DNA of 64,000 nt from Cloeon dipterum. Lineage: Eukaryota > Arthropoda > Insecta > Ephemeroptera > Baetidae. The notes under the pieces were generated by a model. The model made no database searches. It saw nothing but the letters and a program-made list of their open reading frames with translations, and was not told the origin of the DNA. The translations under genes and the position numbers were made by a program. Below, one piece after another: positions 52,321 to 64,000 of this stretch; the first letter of the stretch is position 1; the number at the start of each line of letters is the position of its first letter. The stretch lies in assembly GCF_949628265.1 (NCBI RefSeq), contig NC_088786.1, positions 12,462,001-12,526,000 on the forward strand, written 5' to 3'.

Positions 52321-55164
52321 AAATAATATACTCGGACGACTACTCGCTGCCACCTATCATCGTGGTTTCCCTGTTGGCGCAGAGTGGAATTAATTATGAG
52401 AACAGGGATTCCCGTGTGATGCAACCGCACTCTTTATTCTTCCCCTCATACAATTTTCATTTGACGCTTGCCTGTTGGTCATCTCCCAGCACGTCGCAAA
52501 CCGCATCAGTTGCGTCAACAGTTATGTGACACACTTCGCAATTAAATCGCTCGCAGAACGTTTTGTATATGATACACACATGAAAAGCCCATCCTTTTTG
52601 TTACAAACTCGCACACACAAACTTCCCCATGCTATATGTTATGTATATATTAAAATGACTTTGAATAAAAGTATAGATTAAATTAAGAGAATTTGAAAGA
52701 TAACAAGGATAATGAAAACAAAATAAATGAAAAGCAGCTTGCTCCTTTGCGATAATTAAGAAAGTTGTCACACGATGCCGTGTTAATAAATTTAAGTTAT
52801 TCACTCTAGCTTACTAGATTTTTACTATTTTTCGTATTGGATTTTGCGTTGTCTGAGAATAACCTACTGTAGTATATTGATTGTGATAGTACGTTTAATA
52901 AATGTCTAGTTGAGGTAGATTATTAATACCACGGCATAGGTTTTATTCAGTATTGTACGTTTTGCAGCTCCAAACGACCAGCTCTGAAGCCAATTTTCAA
53001 AACTTTTTCTCTACTTATTTTCAAATTAGGCAGAAGCCTCATTCTGAGCTCTCGTCAGAATACTGTTTGAATTTACATATCCTGTTCTTTTAGTAACTTT
53101 TCTCGTGTCACAGCTTTCATTTTCAACGTGTTTCTGAAGATATAGAAGAGAGTAACGTTTGCTGAAATTTCAGAGTATTTTCCAGACAGTTGTGCAACAG
53201 CGGGGGTGGCCAGGCGAGCCAGTCCACAGCTGATTTGTTGAGCAAAAATATTCCATCGTTGGCACGTCTGGCAACTCGCAGTAGCGCACACATACACCGC
53301 TCGCAGTTAGCTGAGTAGCAACAACATCAACAAGGGCCGGCCGACGACGGCTCTTTACATAAGAGTTGGCAAGTCGCTCGATCGGAAAGGTGCATCCGCG
53401 AGAGATTTATTCGTCACAAACGAGCCAGCCAGCCGGTCGGCCAACTAGAATTTATTTTGAGTCGGCACTGACGTCACCTCGCGGCTGGCAACACCTGTAA
53501 AAACGTCACCGGCACCTCCCTCACACACGTCACCGTCCATCACCTCTCTCCGCTGTAGAGGCACATCCTCCCTCTCGAGTGTTAATTAATTATATAGACA
53601 CACGACGGGGGCGGGTCTCGGAAGCTACCTGAGCGACGTTGATTAAGCGGTCTTATCAGTTTATTAAAAAGCAAGCGGCCCTCTTGACGCTTGACGGCTG
53701 CTCTCTTTCAACAGCTCGGGAATGTGTGTGCGTGTTGCAATCACGTGTCACGTGCGCGTTACTTTTTCCTTTCTTGACACAATTCAGACGTGTGAAGTTT
53801 AATAAAACGTGGCCGCTTTTGATGAATAACCATGCAAAGGAACGCTTGAAACATATACATACTTCAACAAACGCTGAACAGGTGGGCGGGTCATTATCCT
53901 CACATTTTATGCACGAATAATATATGAGATCCAAATTTTAATTTCAACACAGAGCTGGTATTTTTCCTGATTGTGAGTAGGTTGTTCTTTAGGCAGTACA
54001 AGTGGCAGGCTACTGTTGTTTAACATCGAGTGCCACGAGCAAACTCACGAGACTAAAACAATCAAGAACGTCTCGGATGCGTGTGTACATTTTCGCTGTC
54101 GTCAGCAGTCAGGCCGAGTCGCTCTCTCTGCTCGCATCAATTTCTGGCCAGCGAAGCGTGTTTCCTTTCCTCGGCTCGGCGGTGCCAGTTCCGAGAATCA
54201 CGTTCAATTGCACACCAACAGCCAGGCCAGAACAATTTAATTGGCTGGCGTTCGTTTCATTACACCCATCGGTCGTGGGGCTGGACGGACTCATTTCGTG
54301 GTGCATCTTGGAATACGGCCAGTGCTGGCTAAATTAAAGTCCTCACTTTTCCTCCCCCTGGCTTACTTCTGTCAACCAGACGGCTTAATAATTTTATAAA
54401 TTCACCTTGCGACACGCCCGCCGCGCTGCAGCGAATAAACACGCACAAATTTGTGGCCGACTAATCGGATTAGGTGTGAACTTGGGATTCGAGGCTCAGC
54501 TGCTCCCTGGCACAAAGCAAGTCCAATTAAATCGCTCAGCAAGCCGATTTCTACGCCTCTTTCCCAACAAAAGTCACAAGATGTTTGCGCACGTGTTCTA
54601 GTGTGTACGGAAACGACCGCCCTTATAGTGATAGAAAATCTTGACAAAAAGGAAGTGATACACAGTGCTTTGATAGAGTATTTGGAAGTATTGATTTTAC
54701 GACTATTCGAAATCGTTTTAACCGTCTAAATTATGTAGCAACCAAATTTCTATATTAAAAAATAATTAAACTGAAGTACAGCACTTCGATAGTTAGTAAA
54801 TTGAAACGTACTATGACTTGTATAAATAAAATACAAAATTAAAATTGCTCATAAAAAATTATTTTTTAGAGTAAAAAAATTAAAACTACGTTAGCTTTTC
54901 TGGTAAAAATCAATTTTTTAACGACGAGTATCCAGTTCGTTTCAATTTACTATCGATTACAAAAAAAGAGTTTTACTTTTGGTTCTCTTCTCTTTAAGCT
55001 CAATAAATTAACTTTATCATCGTCCAAATTCCTCCTCTAAATTTAAGTCCGCTCCCATATTACCACCTAAAATGTTAATAAAAATCTGGATATAATAATG
55101 TATAGTGTCAAACATTAAAATAATGCTTTCATGCATTTCTCACTGCCCCCATTCCGGGTTTGTC

Positions 55165-55179
55165 GGGGGGGGGGGGGGG
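55165..55179 (+). repeat. Run of 15 G
   Basis: Uninterrupted G15 following a CCCCC at 55146-55150. It may form a G-quadruplex, and its length in this record may be affected by sequencing error. Confidence 0.8.
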
Positions 55180-58100
55180 CACTCGGCCAATCTCGAGTGC
55201 ACACACAACCGAAGAAATCGTAATAGGCTTTCAAGTGACACAAGAAAAAGCAGAACGATATTTATTTGCCACGCCGCACACGACGTAGGCCGGATAGAAA
55301 TCTGCACGAACGAGAATTTATCAGAGAAGCAGCTTCTTGACTCACGCCTGCGTTGCGAAGAGTTATGCAACCCGTTTGTCCGACATGCCCGGCGGGCTGG
55401 TATAACCACTGGAATCCAAGGCGACGGAGACTAACAATGTGGTTGGTTTACATCGGTTATTCAACGCAGCCCGACTTTGCTCTGCGGCGTGTTCGAGCCT
55501 GGAAGCTCTAGGAAGAGCGGAAGTGAAGCAGTTCGCAGACTCAGTATAAATTCATGTGATCTCATCATCGCATCAGAGACAAGCAACGAAGACGAACAAT
55601 TGAAGAGTGAAATCAGCCTAGCGCGTTTCGCTACGTCGAATAATATTTTGGCACTTTGTTCGAGGTGAGAACTTTGACTTTGACATTGCTCTCGTGAAAT
55701 ATTTACAATCGAAAGCCCCAACCGTGCGTTAATGGAGCCTTGTGCAAGTTGGATGATTCAGACACCGAACTTACGAAACAAGCTGGAATATATTATAATG
55801 TAATCCAATTAACGGCTGAGCAAACCGAGCATGCATGCACGAGCTATCGAATTCTACTTGAGTTTACTCTCTCACGCTACAAAACACACTGCCTTTGCTT
55901 GGAGTGTATGTTGTTGGGAATTAATGCACACGGCGGAAATCTGATTTCACCAAAATGCAAATGTATATTAACGTTCTCGTAGCGCTGGATTAATTTCAAT
56001 CTGCTTCATGATTTAATGCGCAAATGCATTCAGCACCGCACCGTGATGAACGCTTTCCTCAAACACAAGAGCAAGCTTTTTACTTGCTTGAAGCTCTTTA
56101 GATCCTACTAATGGATGCCTGGTAATTTAATTTTATAGTCTCAAACAATATCAGTGGATGAATGAGGAATTTTTATAACACCATCTGATGTAAAAATTAA
56201 AACGTTAATTGTTAAAATGTGGCTGTCTATTTTTCCTATTCGTGAACCAAATTTCAGCTATTTGACGACAGAATCCAATAAGAAACAATTTACATTCAAA
56301 TTGTTTGTCATGAAACGCTGCGTATTCAGGCCAAGTGTGGTTTTCAGTAAAAGTACCCTCTCATGCTCTAATGCATGCTTTGTCTGACACTCAATAATAT
56401 TTATAACGCAGACGGGATAATGCGGTTCACTGTAGGGTAATTGCTTTTTCCGTACCTATACGAATACGTACGGTACACGCTCTCACTAACACGTATTTTA
56501 GTGCCAGCTGAGCTTTAAATAAAGTATGAGACCAGATATTGCACGACACGAGAATTAGTACGAAAAGTGGCCTGGAAACGCTTCTGGCTCATCGATCCTC
56601 TCTCTAGCTCTTGCAACACCTAACCTGTTTAGAATTTTACTTTATATCATGGTATCAGTAAAAATATTGATTCTGTTTTTCGAAAAATAGTAGCTGCTGC
56701 TGAAATATGTAAGCTTTTTATACCCAGAGAAAAATCCATGACATATTATGACTGGTCTCATCCAAATTAAAAAAATGGTCTTTAGTATTGAATATTGTGT
56801 TACAACGTTCCTTATATTTTCGATATTTTCTATCACCCGTTTCATTTTTTGGTCAATATTAACAAATATTTAATAAATTCAAAACTCTGGAAATGGGAAA
56901 GTTCTGAACGCAACTAAGCCGAGTACATTCCAATTTCACAAATTCATCAGATGCAAAGTTTCATAAATACCGCATGACTGAAATGCAAACCAAAACTAAT
57001 TTGCGAATACATTTGCGAGCAATTAGCCAACTTCAAACGAATTGGCGACATTGGTGTGTTTTCATTTCACTCGCATAATATTCAATTATCCGTTTGTTTT
57101 GAACGCTTACTCTCGAGATTGTTGCTTTGTGCCAAGGAAATTGAGAGCGGACGTAATGAAAGTCGCGTCCTCTGTCCTCTCGTCCGGTTTCATTGCATGG
57201 TCATACAAATTTTAACAACAACCTCTGTGTCGCTCATTTAAACTCACTTCTATCAGTTGATTGGAAAATCGTTTCGCTTGTTGCAAAAGAAGTATGCACT
57301 TTCATATCATTTCAAAGACCATGCATGTGAGCAAACCGGTTTCTAAATAATTCAACGTTACAGGGCGGAAAGTAGTGAGACCGTAAATTTGATTTCCATC
57401 TTGCCGAGTCAACGGCCACATTACTTAACAAAGGCGAGCCTGGACCTATCCATTCAAGCTGGCCGCTTACGCAGCATGTGTTTGATTTATTTGGTCGTGC
57501 GTAGGTGAAATATGTTCATAAGTGGAGTGATTAGCAGTTGTCACGCGAATGGTGACACATAAAAGTATGCTCAACCAAGGCAATAATAACTCGTCGGCCT
57601 TGATGTTAATGAGAGTCGAATAAAATTACCCAACACTCTATGCACTTTTGACTAAGCGCAGGTTTCGCTTCCGTGACGGTAAAATAAAGCACAAAAGTCG
57701 CTCTGCGGATCGGGATTTCACACGAATCATCAAAGATGAAGGGTTCCTTTATCATACTCCGTTCTCCTCCACAGTCGCATGTCTTAGCTTCGTGTCGCTT
57801 TCATTCGCCCCTCATTCACCCTCCGCACATTCTTCCTTTCTTTTGAGAGTCAAATTAATTCGCGATTGGATCGATATTGCCACTTTTTCCTGGGATTTGG
57901 CACTCTATTGTTTACTCGACTCGCTGAAATTATTAATTCATCATTTCCAAACACATTGGGTTTAAATTTGAAGGGGTTCATTATATAAACCAACATGTAT
58001 CATATTCAGTGAATTGCTTTTGTTAAACAGGAAATTCCTTTGACACTCATGCCCATAATGGTACCCGTTTCCCAGAAGACCTCTCTTGTTTTTAGCCTTC

Positions 58101-60377
58101 GGCCTTCCACCTCTGGACTAATTAAAACAACATTGGCGGCAGTGAAATTTAATCGAATATCCTCGCGGGAGAATGACGTTCATAAAAAGTAAAAACAGGA
58201 ACAAACGTCGAGAACAAAGTGAGTGCTGCAATTGTTCCCTTTTCCACTCGCGGCATATCCTGGTTAGCAATAAAATTTCACAATTGACTGATGAGGAAAG
58301 TCATATTTAGATTTGTAATTTGTAAAATAGAAACACTTTCAAATGTAAATATAAGTTTGAAATGCCTTTGAAATTTTAAATAAATGGTTTTAAATTAAGA
58401 ATATTTTTCGAATTTTATATTTTTAGTTTTCTGTATTTTTTTTAAAAGGAGAAGATATAAATTTTGCCGAAAAGCTGTGAGTTTGAAGTAAAGTAGGATA
58501 TATGAAAAAAACTATGTACACTCATTATAAGAGCTGATGTTTTTTTATTTGGATTGCTTTTGAATGCGCCACGTATTTTGATTTTTAACAACATTTCTTT
58601 GGTAAAACTCGTTAGCTGCTCTTTAGAAAATTTGTAATTCAATTCACTTAGCTAACCTAACGGTATTTACAAATCTCCGGTAGATGAAGTTGGTTGACGA
58701 CCACATCTAGCTTTCCAGGAGGAGGAAATACGTATAAAGTCATTCAGCAAAACTACTTTTATTGCAGCAGGAGCCCATTTCCATCCATTTAAATCGGCTC
58801 GTTTGATTTGCATGCAAAAGACGGTGGCGGTAAATCGGATGCGAGTCAGCGTACCATATAAATAATAAAAGGGATAAAAAGCAGCTGGCCGAGTCTAATC
58901 AAGAGGCAAAACCCTTCCATCTTCTCCAAGCAAAGCAAGTCAATTATAATTCCGGCTGGCAGCTTCCGTCGGCGAAGCGGGATAAGAATTAATGGCCGTG
59001 CACGCATCGATGCCAAAGATTGCAATCGCGCGGTCGGCAGCGTAAATAAGGCCAGATAAGGGTCGCATTGATCGGCTCACGGCTTCTCTTCTTTATGGCT
59101 TGGGTCTGGGCCAGACGCACGAAATACTCCCCAGGGACGTGAAGAATTGAAGAACTCACAATCAGTCCGCTAGTGTGATAGTTTGATTTGTTTTACGGGA
59201 ACTTTCGAGCGTGCGGTGAGAAATTAAGTAGATTAAGGTCTTAAGTTATGCGGTTCACTTTAAGATGATTGATTAAAAAATGGTTTCTGATGATCAACTA
59301 TTCTCAGTTTGCGATCAGTGTTTTATGTAAAAAAAACATTGTGTTCATGAGAAACAACAATTAAAAAAATCAGCTGACGTCAAACTACGTACCGAAAAAA
59401 CATAAATATACGAAACGCACGGGTCTGCTTCTATATTAGCTCTAAACATTTAAACAAATACTACAAACAAATGTTTCGACTGTTGATTTTGTTAAAAAAA
59501 AATATTGCGAGTAAAAATTTGGGCAAATAAATAATTCGTATAGAGCCGAGCAACAAATCAAGGCATTGTGTTAAGTAGCTTTCTGCACGTTTTGCGATAA
59601 CATGTCTGGTACTTCATGCATCACTCGATTTTAATAAAAAATACATTTTCTAACAAATTAGGAATGATACTGTTAATCGTACTTAAGTAAATTCAAAATA
59701 AGTTGCACAAAATACTCACACCATCTATAACGCCATCTTACACATCCCTTGCGAGAGAACCTATGCGGTCCGGATGGGCTGGCGAAGCCGCAAAATCAAA
59801 AGCTGCAGCTTTTCGTCGGCTCGGCAGCCCTTGAACCACCGCAAATTAATCGATAATCAATATTTAATGGGCCTTCGTCGGCGCGAGAGAAAAGGAATAA
59901 ATCGAGGGCTGCATGTTCCCTGATGCAGGCCGATATTGAGGATTAGCGTGATATCATTTTATACCAATACGCTTCCCACCGTCGACGGACGCAGAGGTGA
60001 ATGCGAGAATTCAAAGTGCCTCGTTATTATCCGCTATTATGCTCAAAGCGAATGAATGGGCTGCGAGGGCTTTAGTGCGACGTAGATTAAACCCTTGCCC
60101 ACTTTTTTTACAAAATTAATTACAGCTCTCTGTCACTATTTCTAAGCAAGAGAGAATGTGTACAGAAGGTAGATAAGAGCCATACCGTAGAGCTCTATTC
60201 TTTGTTTCGTGGAAATTTACGTGCTTTGCACTCAGCACCTAAATTGAGCTGCTAACGAATAATGATATTGACTTCAATGGTGCTGCAAATATAATTAAAA
60301 GAATTCATTCATTCGAATAGCTATTGGTAGCGGGGAATCATTGCTGACTGTGAAACTCTCTTGTGTGAAATGTATTT

Positions 60378-60503
60378 TTCGAAAAAAAAAAAAAAAATTT
60401 GCTGCCAGAAGTAAAGTTCTGGAACAATTTCCCTAAATTAATCCAGCTTTGTATCATCATCTGTTTAATAAAGCCCTCTTTTTATTTATTTATTTATTTT
60501 TTT
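60378..60503. repeat. Poly(A) run and (TTTA)n low-complexity patch
   Basis: An A-run near 60381-60397 and a TTTA/TTTATTTA repeat at about 60479-60503. No element structure joins them. Confidence 0.7.
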
Positions 60504-62017
60504 TATGAAAAGTTTCAAAATGGAAACAGACGAAACTTTTTCTGTGCTGCCTGAAGCAGTCAACTCGTAAAAAGCGGCAGATGTGACTGCATTGAGTCGG
60601 CGCGTGGCATAAATGATGATGATCGAATTAATTGGCAAGAATTGGCTCGTAAAGCAGCAGACAATGGGTCGACCACCCGCTGAAATAACCGATGGCGTAT
60701 TTTACGCAGCGTGTCAAAATAAATCCCTCTTGGAACTGAACACAGCACGCGCACGCGTTTGTATTTTCAACAATGACGTCAGCACACGGCAATAATGGGC
60801 GAACGGGAGACAATAATGATGCCTTGGTGGCGGCGCCACAAAGGGTTAACTTCAGCCAAGAAGACGAAAACGATCGACGAGTAACTCTCAAGCGCTTTGA
60901 GCGGTAGCACGCTTAATTGGTGGCGTAAAACTGCAAAGTTAAATATTTATCAACAGATGTGCCTTTCTAAATGAGAAGATTTTAATCAGCTTTGATATTT
61001 AATTTTTTTAATCTCTCCTTTTCTATTTGTTTTTGAATGTATTTTTATTCACAATACTAACACAGTCATAAGCCGCGCAGTGAATGTTAATTTCTTTTTT
61101 TTCTATGTCTATTGTACATTTGTTTGTTCCTCATTTATTCAGTAAACAGAGACTTCAATCTATAATTTTTTCAGATCTCTTCTTGAAATCGACAAAAATA
61201 AAGTCAGTTTCATGTTATTTGCGAATGTTTGCTAAACGTGAATTGTGTTGTTTGCCGTCCCATCTGGCGCGCGGAGGAATGTAAAACACGAATTTACTTA
61301 GAGATGAATTTTGAGCAATGCACGGTTCATTAATGCACGCGTTTTGAAGCTGATCGCCTCTGGACGTTTATAAATACGAGGGTGAACTCATCAAAGCCGA
61401 CACAATTGGAGAAGCCTCTGCTAAATTAAGCCGCTGGTGCAGCATTTGATGTGGAGCGAAACACGGCCCGCGGCGAGATGAGACACGGCGGAAAATAATA
61501 ATCCCACCGTGCAGAATAATGCAGCAGATGAGGATGCCGAAAATAGCAAATTGCATCCGATTCCAAGGCGCGCTTTTCGTGGCCCGAAAGGGGCGATTGA
61601 CCGCTCGTTCTCATTATCAAAAAAGACACGCTATTCATAGATAGCATTTCCGAATATACATGAGTAGAATTTAAATATTTCGCTTCACCACGCTATATTG
61701 ACATGACATAGATAGAAATTATTGCATTCATTCTTATTGTGCAAACATAACCATAAATCTTTTTTGGGCTTTTTGGGCAGGTCGCGGGCGCATCGAATGC
61801 GACTTTGGGCCCCCTTTGTAAGTGTTGCCTGAGCACTGCTTCCAAGTCATTTGCTATCGTCTGTGTAGTGACCTGTCGCCGAATATGAACGAGAACTCAA
61901 GTGCATGCAAACAAAAAGTTAGCCAAATATTTCTTGCCAAATACTGAACTGACTGACTAATTTTACTTTTCCCTCAGTTATCAAAACAAAAAATGCTTTG
62001 TTATATTTTTGTTGTAT

Positions 62018-62067
62018 TCTGGATGTGGATGTATGGGGCACAGTTGCCCTGCTGATCCGCAATAAAT
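62018..62067. repeat. Dispersed repeat, copy B
   Basis: Partner of 13164-13217, sharing TCTGGAT, GTATGGGGCA, GCCCTGC and AATAAA in order. The surrounding DNA shows no reverse-transcriptase or transposase frame. Confidence 0.55.
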
Positions 62068-64000
62068 CATTTTAAATCTAAACCAAATCAACCAGTGCGT
62101 TCCACCATTGATACGAGTTGATCCTAGGGTTGATTATGATTTGGGATTGTGTTGACGATAAATTTTACTTGATGCAAAGCAACACAAAAAAATCAATCAC
62201 GGCAAGCAACTCTGCAAAATTGAAAGCAAAGAGTATTAAGCATGGTGAGATTGTGGGTTGTTTGTGTTGAGAGCTCTCATCGCTCGCTGGTCGCTCGCTG
62301 TCTGTCTGTAGCCTGATGAGCGGGGCGAGAGTAGCCTTTGGAGTGGAGTCGGCCGCTTTATTGGATTAATATCTCATCTCACTTCCCGCGCCCTCTCGTG
62401 TGTGCCTACAGGTAATCTTATTAAATTGTTCAAATACTGCGGCTGCGAGTGGGTGAAAGAGTGAGTTGCTGCTCTCGGTTTACTCAGCCGTGATTCCCGC
62501 AACGGAATCCGATCGCTGCAGGAAAGGGGATTTTGATGAGCTGTTTCTGTTTGGATTAAGATTGTGTAAAATATCGCCGTTTGCAAACATCACAGTTCTG
62601 CGTTTTCCTTTAGAACTTCTAGGAAGCAGCATTGCCTTTTTCAACCGATCAATTTTATATAATATATTTTTTCTCATAACAAGGACAAATTGAAAAACAT
62701 CTCAAGATTCTCATGACTTGATATATCTCCAAACTTATTTTGAACCAAGTGGGAATACATATCAGAGCAAACAAAATTATTTGTACTGGCTCATGAATTC
62801 GAATTGTTTAAAATAGATAACTTGGAGCTTGATACAAATTAGTATTTTAGATTTAAGCTATATCTTGAAAAATACCTCACTTCAATTTTGAAGGGCATAT
62901 AAACAGTATTCTCTCTTGGATAAGAATCCTGGTTTAGAGTTTGAAAGTCATCTCGGGAAATTTTAGTTCTTCGGCATTGATTTTGGCTTTCCTCGTTATG
63001 CCAGTTTTGAGTTTCACAAACATTACCCTATCTCCGTTACTCCTCATTATAACTCACTAATTTACTCAGCTTGACTGAGCAACGTAATTATCCGCATTGA
63101 TGCATACAGGCATTGTGCCCTTTTGTGCTGTCATCCAGCACAAATAGAAAACAATATATAAATCTTATTCATTAAAATTAAGTTTATAGAAAATGGAAAA
63201 GATTGGGTAAAAATCGAAAAATATCTTTTCTTACAGGAACAATTGTACTAAATTGATTGGATTTATTATAATAAAAAAATTGAGGAAAATATCTTTAGCA
63301 TTAGTGTTTTAGCCAGTTGAGCCATATGTTTAGGTGTTTTGATAACGGCTGAAGAGTAAAAAAAAATACAATCCTTGAGTAATACCAAAACATTCAAATT
63401 CAAAGTATCGGTTTAATTGTTCGTAGCTCATTGGAAATCTTCGTAATCATAGGGATCTACTTTATGTTCAACAATCCCTTGCAAAACTGTTCATTTTTCG
63501 CCTGCTTCGAGGACCGTCACCACTTTCGAGAAGCATGCAAAGTCGTGAAAAAATCGAGCGTGCTAAACTTCGCTCCGGTCATTAATCCTGCCACGTTTGA
63601 TTTATATACGAAGAAAATAGGCGTGACTCGCGAGAAAAGGCGCGCATGCACGTGTTTCTCGTTCACGACAAAAGCATATGGCATTTTTTTTCACAGCACC
63701 CGCCCAGAGTCAGTTGTAGCGCGTATTTTAAGATTTCGCGGGATGCAGCGAGGAAGTGAGAAGTGTGCCGAGCGCGGGGCGAATGCACTGAGCGTGCAGA
63801 CTGGCCCAAGACTGTGATCCTGCCAATGACGTCAGCCAGCGAGGCACTTTGCCAAAACGCTAATGATCTCGAGTGGAGCGCCGTCGGCGTGTACTAATCA
63901 AATTTAACGCCGCTTTTATGATAATGCACACACGTTGCACAGGCATCAGTCAAACGTTGATTGTTGCCTGGAAGGAAACGGCCAGGAATTCGCGTTTTTT

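Larger units (their letters stand above)
47734..63834. promoter_or_regulatory. Cluster of full palindromic CRE sites around the RGK 5' region
   Basis: Exact TGACGTCA occurs at 47734, 52254, 53469, 59375, 60774 and 63827 (start positions). By eye I found none in the first 47.7 kb. This octamer is the classic CREB/ATF site. The cluster lies in one intron and in the upstream or first-intron DNA of the RGK gene. Binding is inferred only. Confidence 0.4.
51374..64000. other. Gene-poor region upstream of the visible RGK exons
   Basis: 12.6 kb with no coding sequence I can support on either strand. Open frames are below 115 codons and lack motifs. It alternates AT-rich and moderately GC-rich patches and contains simple repeats and CRE sites. 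It is most likely first intron plus distal regulatory DNA of the RGK gene. Confidence 0.55.

Noticed and set aside
55440-55510. tRNA-like GTTCGAGCC box
   Set aside because: No matching A box or cloverleaf arms could be formed around it.

Overview
This is eukaryotic nuclear DNA, most probably from an insect with a fairly compact genome. Evidence: multi-exon genes with GT-AG introns, many only 46-60 bp long; AT-rich introns and spacers; AATAAA poly(A) signals; and proteins that read as arthropod orthologues of conserved animal genes. The species cannot be fixed from sequence alone. Splice sites were assigned by eye. For every complete gene the exon lengths sum to an intact frame: DDX27 741 aa, GAS8/DRC4 479 aa, MYLIP 456 aa, ZNFX1 1964 aa, TMEM62 680 aa, CPPED1 301 aa.

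Layout. 0.6-1.3 kb (minus): one exon of an unrecognised gene with a Cys-rich, probably zinc-binding domain and an LDLS motif. 2.2-3.0 kb: a GC-rich island of unknown nature. 3.3-7.0 kb (plus): DDX27, a nucleolar DEAD-box helicase. 7.2-9.6 kb (plus): GAS8/DRC4, a subunit of the ciliary nexin-dynein regulatory complex, starting only 245 bp after the DDX27 stop. 10.3-11.5 kb: a nested foldback repeat with 94-bp inverted ends. 12.3-17.6 kb (plus): MYLIP, a FERM-RING ubiquitin ligase, with a palindromic MITE-like repeat in its last intron. 18.3-25.7 kb (minus): ZNFX1, an SF1 helicase with NFX1-type and RZ zinc fingers, tail-to-tail with MYLIP. 27.2-27.5 kb (minus): a possible 92-aa single-exon gene. 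27.8-31.1 kb (plus): TMEM62. 31.8-33.0 kb (minus): CPPED1, tail-to-tail with TMEM62, with a 118-bp palindrome in the shared 3' region. 37.1-51.4 kb (minus): six exons of an RGK-family GTPase (Rad/Gem/Kir/Rem) separated by introns of 1-7 kb; its first exon is not visible. 51.4-64 kb: no supportable coding sequence; presumably first intron and upstream DNA of the RGK gene, with simple repeats and several full TGACGTCA sites.

The genes do not form one pathway. DDX27 acts in ribosome biogenesis, GAS8 in motile cilia, MYLIP in protein turnover, ZNFX1 in RNA surveillance, TMEM62 and CPPED1 carry calcineurin-like phosphoesterase folds, and RGK proteins restrain voltage-gated calcium channels. DDX27 and ZNFX1 are also close neighbours in the human genome, so their proximity here may be conserved synteny. 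The most unusual structures are three inverted-repeat elements, the CRE-site cluster around the RGK 5' region, and the unrecognised Cys-rich gene. I did not find a new multi-gene system.
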